A program made the position numbers and the translations under genes. 53,480 nt of DNA, from the NCBI GenBank assembly GCA_030535295.1, contig JAUMXK010000006.1, positions 1 to 53,480 on the forward strand. Direction: 5' to 3'. The stretch comes from Eubacteriales bacterium (GTDB taxonomy: Bacteria > Bacillota > Clostridia > Lachnospirales > Vallitaleaceae). Every line of letters starts with the position of its first letter. The stretch's first letter is position 1. The notes under the pieces are model-generated. The model saw nothing but the letters and a program-made list of their open reading frames with translations, had not been told where the DNA came from and searched no databases. Of the stretch, positions 1-8,426 are shown piece by piece.

Positions 1-46
1 TGAATAGTAAAAGGAAGATTAAAAAATAAAAAATTAAAAGAAATAG

Positions 47-76
47 TTGACGAAGATAGGGGTAATGAGATATAAT
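47..76 (+). promoter_or_regulatory. sigma-A promoter of rpsU with structured leader
   Basis: A -35 box TTGACG (47-52) and a perfect -10 box TATAAT (71-76) are separated by 18 bases. The transcript would carry a leader of about 130 nt before the GTG start at 215. Within it, ATGTTTCA (133-140) pairs with TGAAACAT (157-164), a hairpin that could influence rpsU expression. The hairpin function is inference; I recognise no known leader class. Confidence 0.7.
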
Positions 77-214
77 AAGTGAAGTGCTTATTAAAAACAT
101 TCGAAAGTTGATGAAATCAGCTTGTTATAGTGATGTTTCATGGGTTGCCTGTAATGTGAAACATTGTTTACTTGTCAACCGAAGTACAAATCACAGCCGG
201 AGGGGGTGTAAAAA

Positions 215-391
215 GTGTCAACTGTAAGAGTAAAAGAAAACGAGAGCTTGGATAGTGCTTTGCGTCGTTTTAAGAGAAACTGCGCCAAGGCCGGTATCAT
301 GCAAGAACTTCGTAAACGTGAACATTACGAAAAGCCAAGTGTTCGTCGTAAGAAGAAATCTGAAGCAGCTAGAAAGCGTAAGCACAAATAA
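215..391 (+). CDS. rpsU: 30S ribosomal protein S21
   Basis: This encodes a 58-residue, highly basic protein of the small ribosomal subunit, involved in translation initiation. The N-terminus [19 protein letters not shown] and the downstream [19 protein letters not shown] pattern are the S21 signature, and the tail is lysine- and arginine-rich ([15 protein letters not shown]). The length is normal for Firmicute S21. The start is GTG at 215, chosen because a strong GGAGGGGG ribosome binding site lies about 7 bases upstream and the family N-terminus begins there. It appears monocistronic: a consensus promoter lies upstream and a hairpin terminator follows about 45 bases after the stop. Confidence 0.96.
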   Translation: MSTVRVKENESLDSALRRFKRNCAKAGIMQELRKREHYEKPSVRRKKKSEAARKRKHK

Positions 392-437
392 GTTTTAGCT
401 GATTTACTTTATCGGATAAAAAGGATAAGAAATTATA

Positions 438-466
438 ATACCCTTTGCATTTGCAAGGGGTATTTT
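438..466 (+). terminator. rho-independent terminator after rpsU
   Basis: A 12-bp stem, ATACCCTTTGCA (438-449) with TGCAAGGGGTAT (452-463) and one G-U pair, has a 2-base loop and is followed by T residues. Confidence 0.85.
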
Positions 467-496
467 GATGTGTAGAATAATTTTGAGAAATAGAAA

Positions 497-553
497 AGGC
501 ACTGTCTAATGGTTGAGAAAAGATACACTATCAACTCTAAACAGTGTCTTTTA
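497..553. terminator. bidirectional terminator between convergent genes
   Basis: GGCACTGT near 498 pairs with ACAGTGTC near 541, and inner arms GGTTGA and TCAACT add a second stem. A-rich DNA on the left and T-rich DNA on the right let it work on both strands. It lies 2 bases past the stop of the leftward diguanylate cyclase gene. Confidence 0.7.
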
Positions 554-554
554 T

Positions 555-2237
555 TTAAAGAATTTGCTTGTCCGTTTCTAGGACGGTTAATACTACTTTA
601 TTTTTGCCGCTTTCCTTTGCTTGATATAGAGAATCATCCGCTATTCGCATGAGTTCCGATTTGATGTTCGGTATAACGGTTTGCGAAATAGCTATACCGA
701 CACTGACAGAAAGTCTTCCAAGTGGTGTAGCTTCGTGCACAATCCCCATGTCCAAAATATCCTTACGGATTTTTTCGCCTAATTGCCTGTTTTGCTCCAC
801 GGTCAAGCCGTTACAGGCACCGATAAACTCTTCTCCGCCAAAGCGTGCAGATAATCCGTTGACCGAATCCATATTATCACGAAATACTTCCGCAACAGAT
901 TTTAAGGCTTCGTCCCCCTGCAGGTGGCCATATTTGTCGTTATACAGTTTAAAGTCATCAATATCCAGCATAATTATAGAAATACTGCCATTTGCAACTT
1001 GAGCTTGAGCAAAAAGTTCCTGAACCTTAGTGTCAAAATTCCTTCGACTACTGATTTGGGTAAGACCATCCAAAGAAGATGTTTTCTCGAGACGAGCATA
1101 TGCCTCTTGAAGCAGATTTTTATGGCGTATTGCTTCGGCAGCAATCATTTCCATTTCGGTGTACTTTGACATAAGTTCTTTTACGTTTTCTGTGTTTAAA
1201 ATCAAATCTTCCACAATGCGCAAAGATTCGGTTTGTCGTTTTCGATTATTCTCAGCATCCTGTTCCAAAAACTCAATATATTTATCACTAATGATATCAT
1301 ATTTTTCCTTGTTTCCTATTACTTTATAGTATTTGCGAAGTTCTTTGAAGACTTGGACATTCGGTAGGGCTCGCTCGCAGTTTTGTTGGGATTCCAAAGA
1401 GAACAAATCATCAATATAAAAGGAATAGTCGAGATTGAATTTTACGCACATATCAATATAATTGCCTGCTATGACAAACAGTAGAATCAGATTGTTGCTG
1501 TCAACCATGCTTTTGGCGGTCAAATAGCATTCCTTTCCTTTTTCGAAATCAAAAATGCAAAAATAATATTGCATCATGACAATGTAGTAAGAAATTTTAG
1601 TGGGGACATCAACATCTTCATAACACATGGAATGGATTTTATCAACAAGGGGAGTTGCCTCTTCTACACGATCCATTTTGCATAGAGTGACTACCATATT
1701 GCTTAAGTATAAAATCAGCTTAGAATGATATCGGGGTTGATCCGAGCCACCGGCAATTAAGGCCTCCATTGCTTTTGTAAAATATTCATAAGTTTTATCA
1801 TTGGCATCAAAATTGGAGTAAGAAATGGCGATGTTGTTATAGGCAATCGATGTCATAGCAATAAGATTATGTTTTTTCTCATTGACAATAACATTGTGAT
1901 AACATTCCAATCCACGCTCGTAAATACCAATGGCGGTATAAGCGGTTCCCAACAAATTCCAGTTTGTAGAAACCAATTGCCAAAGTTCCAGAGAGGAAGT
2001 TTTTTCAATTAATTCCGTACAAAGCGGTATTAAATCATTGTAATTACCGGAAAGCCCAAAAAGAATTGCCTTTGTAGTTTCTACGGAAGCACGAAAGGAG
2101 CTGTCATTGGCATAACGTTCTGTTTGAGACAGGTCGTCAATCAAAACTTTTCCTTCGGAAATATTGTTCATTACATCCGAAATCAGGTGTTTATATAATT
2201 CATCTAAATTCATTCGTAAATATTTTTCTGCATTCAT
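555..2237 (-). CDS. TPR-repeat diguanylate cyclase (GGDEF domain)
   Basis: A 560-residue, apparently cytoplasmic protein predicted to make the second messenger c-di-GMP from GTP. No signal peptide or membrane span is visible. Residues about 20-340 are helical repeats of the TPR type, with motifs such as YNNIAISYSNFD and WNLLGTAYTAIGIYERGLE. A short coiled linker follows (about 345-390), then a GGDEF domain from about 395. Residues IIMLDIDDFKLYND carry the metal-binding aspartate, and GGEEF is at 467-471. The allosteric RxxD inhibitory site just before GGEEF reads DSVN, so product inhibition through that site is probably absent. No EAL or HD-GYP domain is fused. TPR-GGDEF proteins like this are common in Clostridia; the signal that the TPRs sense is unknown. 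Confidence 0.88.
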   Translation of the reverse strand: MNAEKYLRMNLDELYKHLISDVMNNISEGKVLIDDLSQTERYANDSSFRASVETTKAILFGLSGNYNDLIPLCTELIEKTSSLELWQLVSTNWNLLGTAYTAIGIYERGLECYHNVIVNEKKHNLIAMTSIAYNNIAISYSNFDANDKTYEYFTKAMEALIAGGSDQPRYHSKLILYLSNMVVTLCKMDRVEEATPLVDKIHSMCYEDVDVPTKISYYIVMMQYYFCIFDFEKGKECYLTAKSMVDSNNLILLFVIAGNYIDMCVKFNLDYSFYIDDLFSLESQQNCERALPNVQVFKELRKYYKVIGNKEKYDIISDKYIEFLEQDAENNRKRQTESLRIVEDLILNTENVKELMSKYTEMEMIAAEAIRHKNLLQEAYARLEKTSSLDGLTQISSRRNFDTKVQELFAQAQVANGSISIIMLDIDDFKLYNDKYGHLQGDEALKSVAEVFRDNMDSVNGLSARFGGEEFIGACNGLTVEQNRQLGEKIRKDILDMGIVHEATPLGRLSVSVGIAISQTVIPNIKSELMRIADDSLYQAKESGKNKVVLTVLETDKQIL

Positions 2238-2334
2238 AACAATAAGACCTCATAAAAGTAGTGTGGGAAATAAAAATGCGAATTAGTAGTGTTTCTGATA
2301 TTGCTGAAGCTATAAAATATAAACCAAAATTTAT

Positions 2335-3597
2335 TTATTCTTTGCCGATGGCAGTTGGTCTGGAGTTGAAATCAACCTTAGTTAAGAAGTATAGACCTAA
2401 GATAAATAATGGAATCAAACTAAGTACACCAACTCTGGTATTATTGGTGAGATAGCCGACGCCGCCAACCAGCATAGGTCCAAGCGCTGCGGAAAATTTT
2501 CCGAAAATACTGAAAAATCCAAAGAATTCTGCGGAGTTTTCTTTCGGGATCAATTTTCCGAAGGTGGAGCGTGAAATTGCTTGGATGCCGCCTTGCTGGG
2601 TACCGACTAAAATTGCCAAGGTCCAGAAATGGAAGGAATTAGACATTATAAATCCGATAACGGTAATGACGATATACACAGAGATTGCGACAAAAAGTAA
2701 AGTTTTGGCAGAAACCTTATTAATAATATGACCGAAAATAATGGCAGACGGAAAAGCAATAATTTGCACCACCAAAAGAGCAATCATTAAAGTATTGCTG
2801 TCGATGCCGATAACGCTGGCATATACAGTTGCCATGCTGATAATGGTGTGAACACCATCAATATAGAAGAAATAAGCAACTAAGAATAAGACGACATTAC
2901 GGTAATGATGTATCTTTTTCAAAGTATTAATCAAACGACGAATCGAGGAACGAATAGGATGCTTTTCCGGCTCTACATAGTAGACTTGGTTGACATTCTT
3001 TAAAATAGGAATGGAAAAAACAAACCACCAAAGTGCGGTGATTATGAAGGAAAGTTGGGTAGCCGACATAGTGGTAAGCCCCAATTTGGAAGCGTTCATA
3101 ATCATCAAAATACATAAGATAAAGGGAATACAGCTTCCGATATAGCCAAAAGCATAACCATAAGTGGACAGCTTATCATATTTATCTTCTGTGGTCGAAT
3201 CTGTCAGAAAAGAATCATAGAATAAGTTGCTTCCGGAAAAACCAATCACAGAAAAGACATAGATGGCCAGACAAAGTAAATAATTGTCTTCCTGAACAAG
3301 AGAAAGAGCAGCGGTAGAGAGCAAACCAATCATCAAAAAGAAAGTAAAGAATTTCTTTTTGAAACCTTTATAATCGGCAATGGTACCCAATATAGGCGCC
3401 AGCAAGGCGACGATAATGGTAGCGATAGTATTAGAAGAGCCCCAATAGAATTGCGTTTCTGCATCCGGTAAGTTCTTGGCAGCGACACTTGTGTAGAAAA
3501 TCGGTAAAATCGTAGATGTAACGGCCAGCGAATAAGCAGAGTTTGCCCAATCGTAAGTAATCCAGCTTAGTTCCTTTTTGGTGAATTTATTTTTCAT
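2335..3597 (-). CDS. MFS transporter, UMF1/Atg22-like family
   Basis: A 420-residue polytopic inner-membrane protein with about 12 hydrophobic segments. The N-terminal motif SWITYDWANSAYS is characteristic of the Atg22/UMF1 branch of the major facilitator superfamily, as are the early GTIADYKGFKKKFF loop and the conserved YDSFLTD segment. Substrates of bacterial UMF1 proteins are mostly uncharacterised; amino-acid or sugar efflux has been proposed for relatives. The start at 3597 was chosen over one six codons upstream because AGGAGG lies 7 bases before it and would otherwise fall inside the coding region. The gene begins 39 bases after the lipoprotein gene on the same strand, so the two are probably co-transcribed. 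Confidence 0.85.
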   Translation of the reverse strand: MKNKFTKKELSWITYDWANSAYSLAVTSTILPIFYTSVAAKNLPDAETQFYWGSSNTIATIIVALLAPILGTIADYKGFKKKFFTFFLMIGLLSTAALSLVQEDNYLLCLAIYVFSVIGFSGSNLFYDSFLTDSTTEDKYDKLSTYGYAFGYIGSCIPFILCILMIMNASKLGLTTMSATQLSFIITALWWFVFSIPILKNVNQVYYVEPEKHPIRSSIRRLINTLKKIHHYRNVVLFLVAYFFYIDGVHTIISMATVYASVIGIDSNTLMIALLVVQIIAFPSAIIFGHIINKVSAKTLLFVAISVYIVITVIGFIMSNSFHFWTLAILVGTQQGGIQAISRSTFGKLIPKENSAEFFGFFSIFGKFSAALGPMLVGGVGYLTNNTRVGVLSLIPLFILGLYFLTKVDFNSRPTAIGKE

Positions 3598-3636
3598 TGA
3601 TGACCTCCTAATCATTTGATTGAGTGAAGATACTTC

Positions 3637-5229
3637 TTAGAAATCCTTCAGGAATGAAGAGTTTTCCGAAAAAAGTTTTGGATTTATGAAAACATCATTT
3701 ATGATAAGCCCGTAGGAAAAGTAAGGAAATGGTTCTTTGCCGCCACAATTTCCAATGACTTGTTCGCCTGTGATATAGCTGCCGTGAGAAACACTTACTT
3801 GGCTCAGACCACTATATATACTGAACACGCCAAGACCGTGATCCAGTAGAATCGAATACCTTCCGCTTTCATGCTGCCAAATGGATTTTACAATGGCATT
3901 TCCGGTAGCAAATACCTCATAGTTTTCGATAATAGGATAGTAGTTACGGGTTGAGGTATACTCGAAATCTTTGTACTTAAGCAGCATACCGTAGTCATAG
4001 ACTTCCGTTTTGAAGCAAGGAGCAGTAAAACCGGTTGCCCACAGTTTTTCCGGATAAGAGCCAAAAGTATTTTGACGAATAAAATCGTTTTCGGCTTCTT
4101 GACGCGGCTTGTCTGCCTGAAATTGATTGATTTCTTTTCGAGAGAGATTACGTACTTTGTTTTTATCTTTACGAATATTCAACATTTGTTTTTCATATAA
4201 TATTTCTGTGCTGCCGCTTCCGCTAATAATGACCTCATATTCGCCCGAATCGGTATCTGAAGAAATAGGGAGTAAGCCGTAGTACTTTTGGTTGATATAG
4301 GACAATGAGATTTCCTTTTTCCATAAGGAAGAGGAAACGGTAATTTTTCCGTTTTTGTCATAGTTTTCTATCAATGCAAGAATGGCATTTCCTGCTGTTT
4401 TTTCTCCGAGGAACTGAATTTGAGGCGGATAATTTACGTCGATTTGAAAGCGATAAATCAAAGCGGCCTTATAGGGCAAATCGGGATTATTCCAGATGGC
4501 TTCGATTTCGTAGTAATAGTAGTTTTCTTCCGTGGGGATTTCAATTTCTTCGTTGCTGAGCAGGATTCGATTTCGGTAGAGCGTATCACCGGAGCGAATA
4601 GTTTGAATCACCTGGTCAGGCTGTTTGTCGGCAAAATTGCAGGTCAGTCGAAAATTTTTGTCATTTATCACATAGCTGTGGTTTTGTTGATTGTTGATTT
4701 GATAAGATAAAAACTTGTTTTGATACGTTTCGTAATTCCAAGATCCGTTTACGGAATACTTGATGTTTTCTCCGTTTAAAGTGAATTCGGCATTGGGTGC
4801 ATGATTTTTCTGGAAGATTACATTGAAGTAGCCGGTTTCCATAATCTGATGGAAGTTTTCTTTTTCAATGGTATAAACGATATTCTCTTTTTGTAAAAAA
4901 GCAATATCCCGATTGAAATCAAAACTCAACCGATATACATTCACCAGGGCGGTGCCGGAAAATAACTGTAGTGAAAATGTGTGGGGCAGGTCTTCGGCCT
5001 GCTCTCCTTCCCTGATATGAGAAGTAGCAATGGTACTTTCGAAGATTTTCAAAAACAATTGCAATTCTTCACTATGTGAGCTTTCCGACAGGGTAAATTC
5101 GCCTAGATTACTATAAGGAAAATTCAAAGGAGTGAACCGAATGGAACTGATTGGTAGTACTTCCGTCTGAGTACTACACGAAACAAAAATAAAAACAATC
5201 ACAATAAATACGAAGATATTTCGTCGCAT
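3637..5229 (-). CDS. lipoprotein with degenerate LytM/M23-like C-terminal domain
   Basis: A 530-residue protein with a short hydrophobic leader ending in the lipobox FVSC (Cys at about 18), so it is probably anchored to the outer face of the membrane. The N-terminal 350 residues are beta-rich and unrecognised. The last 130 or so residues resemble an M23 (LytM) peptidase fold, with ILLDHGLGVFSIYSGLSQV and GEQVIGNCGG matching the family core. The zinc ligands are missing: the final HxH position reads FSY, and the first HxxxD region (around NYYPIIENYEVFATG) has no His-Asp pair. It is therefore predicted not to cleave peptidoglycan; such inactive LytM proteins often bind or regulate other wall enzymes. 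The start has GGAGG at the right spacing. First gene of a probable two-gene operon with the MFS transporter. Confidence 0.75.
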   Translation of the reverse strand: MRRNIFVFIVIVFIFVSCSTQTEVLPISSIRFTPLNFPYSNLGEFTLSESSHSEELQLFLKIFESTIATSHIREGEQAEDLPHTFSLQLFSGTALVNVYRLSFDFNRDIAFLQKENIVYTIEKENFHQIMETGYFNVIFQKNHAPNAEFTLNGENIKYSVNGSWNYETYQNKFLSYQINNQQNHSYVINDKNFRLTCNFADKQPDQVIQTIRSGDTLYRNRILLSNEEIEIPTEENYYYYEIEAIWNNPDLPYKAALIYRFQIDVNYPPQIQFLGEKTAGNAILALIENYDKNGKITVSSSLWKKEISLSYINQKYYGLLPISSDTDSGEYEVIISGSGSTEILYEKQMLNIRKDKNKVRNLSRKEINQFQADKPRQEAENDFIRQNTFGSYPEKLWATGFTAPCFKTEVYDYGMLLKYKDFEYTSTRNYYPIIENYEVFATGNAIVKSIWQHESGRYSILLDHGLGVFSIYSGLSQVSVSHGSYITGEQVIGNCGGKEPFPYFSYGLIINDVFINPKLFSENSSFLKDF

Positions 5230-5252
5230 AGTACATCCTCCTTATAAGTCGT

Positions 5253-5281
5253 ATTATAATGTTTTTTTTATGGTTTGACAA
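5253..5281 (-). promoter_or_regulatory. sigma-A promoter of the lipoprotein-MFS operon
   Basis: On the minus strand, TTGTCA (5276-5281) and a perfect TATAAT (5253-5258) are separated by 17 bases. The -10 lies 24 bases upstream of the start codon at 5229. Confidence 0.8.
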
Positions 5282-5614
5282 CAGATAATGTTAAAAAAGT
5301 TTATATAAAAAAAGAATATCGACAAATAGACGTGGAGTTGGGGAAAAAGAAAGGAGAAATCATTCAGTGATTCTGCTTGTAGAAGGACTGAAAAAATGCT
5401 ACACTTAATACATTATTACAACCTAAATACTGAGAAATATGGAAATATTATCCTGTAAATATTTGAAAATAAGAATAGAGAGAAGGTGGGAAGTTTTCTT
5501 CGGAAACAAACAGAGTTTATGAACATAAAAGAGCATTATTGAAGTACAATTTTTTAAAGAGCATTCAGGGAGATACTATTAACGATCTATTTGATTTTAA
5601 TATTTGGAGAAAAT
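5282..5614. other. intergenic region before the AraC regulator
   Basis: About 330 bases of A/T-rich DNA between divergent genes. I see no convincing promoter pair for the rightward AraC gene and no RNA gene. The only clear signal is the GGAG ribosome binding site just before 5615. Confidence 0.4.
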
Positions 5615-6490
5615 ATGTTAGGATTTGAAGAAATTGTAAAATATAATTTTTTATATGTTGATAAATATATATTTGGCAAGAGTTGGTATTATTCGGAGAA
5701 TAAAGTTCCATATAGTATGCTTAGATATATAATTAATGGTCAAGGATTATTTAAAATTGACGGTGAGGAGTTTCATATCAAAGTAGGCGATATTGTCTAT
5801 ATCTCTGAGGGAAGTATCATAGAGTGTAGTTCCAAATCCGAAGACTTTACGTTTATTAGTATTCGCTTTAAAAGTTCCGTTTTTTTTGAAGGGGCTGATT
5901 TTTTGACAACGTATTACGGAATGGATAGGCTTATAGAAAGTGATGATGAGTTACAAGAATATTTTGTAAATATATATATGACATCTAAAGTGAATAGTGT
6001 TACAAAGATGTTGAAAATGCACGGATGGTTGGAAATTCTAGTTGCGAAATTGATTGAAAAATCGTCTGACAAAAATAATATAAATAACGAAGGTAAAATA
6101 AATAACCGACTATCGGTGAAAGGTGCCCAGACTAAGCTAATAAATGATAATTCAAACGAAGATTACAGAATCAGCATGGTGATTGATTACATTTTAACTC
6201 ATTCAGAAAAGAAATATAGTTCTAAAGATTTAAGTAAAATGTCCGGTCTTTGCGAAACTTCATTTAGAAAATTATTCAAAAAACAAACCGGAAAATCTCC
6301 GAATGAATGGATAAGAGATTTGAGAATAACTACCGCCTGTCGTTTATTGCTTTCAACGGATGATAACATTAATGAAATAGCATATAAAGTTGGATTTGAT
6401 GATGTCAATTATTTTATAAGAGTTTTTAAAAAGAAATTAGGGAATACCCCCAAAAAATTCAGAGAAATAGCGGCGAAATACAATATTTGA
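5615..6490 (+). CDS. AraC-family transcriptional regulator
   Basis: A 291-residue DNA-binding regulator. Residues about 20-110 form an N-terminal cupin-like sensing domain (GQGLFKIDGEEFHIKVGDIV). The C-terminal 100 residues hold two helix-turn-helix motifs of the AraC/XylS type, including YSSKDLSKMSGLCETSFRKL and the diagnostic INEIAYKVGFDDVNYFIRVF followed by KKLGNTPKKFRE. The ATG at 5615 is preferred over a TTG eight codons upstream because GGAG precedes it by 5 bases; the short spacing leaves some doubt. The gene sits directly upstream of, and in the same direction as, the ABC transporter and sialidase genes. It is most likely their local activator, responding to a sialic-acid-derived sugar (inference). 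Confidence 0.88.
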   Translation: MLGFEEIVKYNFLYVDKYIFGKSWYYSENKVPYSMLRYIINGQGLFKIDGEEFHIKVGDIVYISEGSIIECSSKSEDFTFISIRFKSSVFFEGADFLTTYYGMDRLIESDDELQEYFVNIYMTSKVNSVTKMLKMHGWLEILVAKLIEKSSDKNNINNEGKINNRLSVKGAQTKLINDNSNEDYRISMVIDYILTHSEKKYSSKDLSKMSGLCETSFRKLFKKQTGKSPNEWIRDLRITTACRLLLSTDDNINEIAYKVGFDDVNYFIRVFKKKLGNTPKKFREIAAKYNI

Positions 6491-6560
6491 AATTTGTAAA
6501 CTGTAATTTTTCTATATTTTAAAGTAATACGCAAGTATTCTAAGTATAAAGCTGAAACTT

Positions 6561-6683
6561 CTATGTCTAAAGACATAGAAAGGGACTGTTGCAAAATACA
6601 GGTTTCTCACAAGTTATTATGGTAAATCATAAGGATTTATCTAAAAACTTGTGTAGATTCTTAAAAGGCAACAGTCTTTTTTT
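6561..6683 (+). repeat. structured repeat, family 2, copy 1 (cruciform terminator)
   Basis: GACTGTTGC (6584-6592) pairs with GCAACAGTC (6668-6676), followed by a run of seven T. An inner stem has CACAAGTT against AACTTGTG, and a central part has TAAATCA against GGATTTA. A separate perfect 8-bp hairpin, CTATGTCTAAAGACATAG (6561-6578), abuts the left edge. A second copy with the same order of elements lies at 31944-32055. It follows the AraC gene and probably terminates its transcript. Confidence 0.75.
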
Positions 6684-6863
6684 GTTTGAGAGCGCCTCTT
6701 TCTGCTATGCTTTTCGATATCAGTTTTTCTAAACTTGATTGGTTCTACTTAGGAACAGGATACGATATCCGCCTTTTAGTATGGTAAAAGTACAATATGC
6801 CCCAATCGGTAAAAATATACAAAAAAATTCGGAAAAAGCACAAAAAAACAACATTTATAATAA

Positions 6864-6950
6864 TACAAAACCGTTTTGTGCTACTTTTTACCGGATTTTC
6901 TATATAAATATTCAAAGAAAAACAATATAATGATTTTGTAACGACAAAAT
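6864..6950 (+). promoter_or_regulatory. probable control region of the ABC transporter-sialidase genes
   Basis: A perfect -10 TATAAT lies at 6926-6931, but no good -35 is present at the expected distance, as expected for an activator-dependent promoter. Two palindromes flank it: CAAAACCGTTTTG about 55 bases upstream of the -10, and ATTTTGT-AACG-ACAAAAT (6933-6950) just downstream. The first palindrome sits inside a larger imperfect inverted repeat whose outer arms are CGGTAAAAA and TTTTTACCG. The AraC regulator next door is the likely binder (inference). Confidence 0.5.
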
Positions 6951-6977
6951 GCACAATTTTATAATTTGGAGGTAATT

Positions 6978-8378
6978 ATGAAAAAACTTTTAAGCATTAT
7001 GTTGATTTTGGTTTTAACGGCATCTTTGCTAGCCGGTTGTAAGAATGATGCCACATCAGAGAAAGAAAACAAGGTTTCCACGGATGGAAGTAAAACTGAA
7101 AAGGAAGACAAAAAGCAGGAACAAGGTCAATCAGAAAATAGTGCAACAAGCGAGTTGGAAGGAGAAATAACTTTTTGGCACTCCTTTACACAAGGCCAAA
7201 GACTTGAAGTAATTCAAAAGGCAGCTGATAAATTTATGAAGGATAATCCAAAGGTAAAAATAAATATTGAGACTTTTTCATGGAATGACTTTTATACAAA
7301 GTGGACGACCGGCTTGGCCTCCGGAAATGTTCCGGATATGAGTACAGGACTTCCGGGGCAAGTAATTGAAATGATTCATTCGGATGCTTTGATTCCTTTG
7401 AATGATTTGGTAGATGAAATTGGTAGAGATAAGTTTCCGGATGCTGCACTAGGTGAAGGAAGGGTTGACGGAAATGAATATTCTATTCCGCTTTATTCTC
7501 ACTCACAGGTTATGTGGATTAGAAAAGACTTGATGGAAAAAGAAGGAATCGAAGTACCTAAGACCTGGGATGAGTTTTATGATGCAGCGGTAAAACTGAC
7601 GAAAGATGGAGTTTACGGTTGTTCGTTCCCAAGTGGTACAAATGACTTTCAAGCAACCAATTTTCTCAATTTTTATGTAAAAAGTGTTGGAGAAAGCTTG
7701 TTGACGGAAGATTTAAAGGCTAATTTGACAAGTGATATCGCAATTGAGGGTATTGAGTTTTGGTTGAAGGTATATGAAAAATGCTCGCCGAAGGATTCTA
7801 TCAACTATAATGTTTTAGATCAAGCCACTTTATACTATCAGGGGAAAACAGCATTTGACTTTAATAGCGGTTTTCAAATTAATGGTGTTAAAGCGAACTC
7901 ACCCGATTTGCTAGAATATGTAGATGCCTATCCGATACCTACGAAAAAAGGATTTGAGCAAAAGAAAGGTCTTACAACTGCAAACACTCCGATGGTTGTA
8001 TGGCGAAATTCAAAGCATCCTGAAGTGTGTAAGGCATTTATGAAAACTTTATTTGAAAAAGATACTTACATCAATTTCTTACATTCTGTACCGGTAGGTA
8101 TGTTGCCTTCCATTCAAGGAATTGCCGAAGAAGCGGAATATAAAAATCATCCGATTATCCAGCAATTTCAACATGTAGAAAAAGTAATAGGTGAAGCGAT
8201 TCCGGAGGGAACAGCGATTGGCTATGAGCATGGTCCTAGTATTCAAGCAGGTATTTTGCTGAACCAACACATCATTGAGAAAATGTTTCAAGACATTATA
8301 ACAAATGGAACAGATGTTAGAGAAGCGGCAAAAAAAGCAGAAGATGAATTAAATGCAATAATAGAAAGTGTGCAGTAG
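6978..8378 (+). CDS. ABC transporter sugar-binding lipoprotein (family 1)
   Basis: A 466-residue extracellular solute-binding protein. The leader MKKLLSIMLILVLTASLLAGC ends in a lipobox (LAGC), and a charged, low-complexity linker (about 25-60) tethers the mature domain to the membrane. The core begins with EGEITFWHSFTQGQRLEVI, which is typical of SBP family 1 (glycerol-3-phosphate, maltose and related sugar binders). The ATG at 6978 is preferred because GGAGG precedes it by 5 bases. It is followed by two matching permease genes, an oxidoreductase and a sialidase. That gene set suggests its ligand is 2,7-anhydro-N-acetylneuraminic acid or sialic acid (inference from context). No ATPase gene is present here, so a shared MsmK-type ATPase elsewhere is likely. 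Confidence 0.88.
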   Translation: MKKLLSIMLILVLTASLLAGCKNDATSEKENKVSTDGSKTEKEDKKQEQGQSENSATSELEGEITFWHSFTQGQRLEVIQKAADKFMKDNPKVKINIETFSWNDFYTKWTTGLASGNVPDMSTGLPGQVIEMIHSDALIPLNDLVDEIGRDKFPDAALGEGRVDGNEYSIPLYSHSQVMWIRKDLMEKEGIEVPKTWDEFYDAAVKLTKDGVYGCSFPSGTNDFQATNFLNFYVKSVGESLLTEDLKANLTSDIAIEGIEFWLKVYEKCSPKDSINYNVLDQATLYYQGKTAFDFNSGFQINGVKANSPDLLEYVDAYPIPTKKGFEQKKGLTTANTPMVVWRNSKHPEVCKAFMKTLFEKDTYINFLHSVPVGMLPSIQGIAEEAEYKNHPIIQQFQHVEKVIGEAIPEGTAIGYEHGPSIQAGILLNQHIIEKMFQDIITNGTDVREAAKKAEDELNAIIESVQ

Positions 8379-8426
8379 CATTAAGTAGTAAACTCGAAAA
8401 TTCATTTTAAGAAGAAGGAAAACTGG

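Noticed and set aside
649..1169. Plus-strand frames opposite the diguanylate cyclase
   Set aside because: These are the reverse reading of a conserved GGDEF coding region with no start signals.
2261..2455. Plus-strand 64-codon frame overlapping the end of the MFS gene
   Set aside because: It overlaps the antisense of a clear transporter gene and has no recognisable motif.
6882..6894. CAAAACCGTTTTG as a CcpA (cre) site
   Set aside because: It lacks the TG and CA end positions of the cre consensus; kept only as a generic palindrome.
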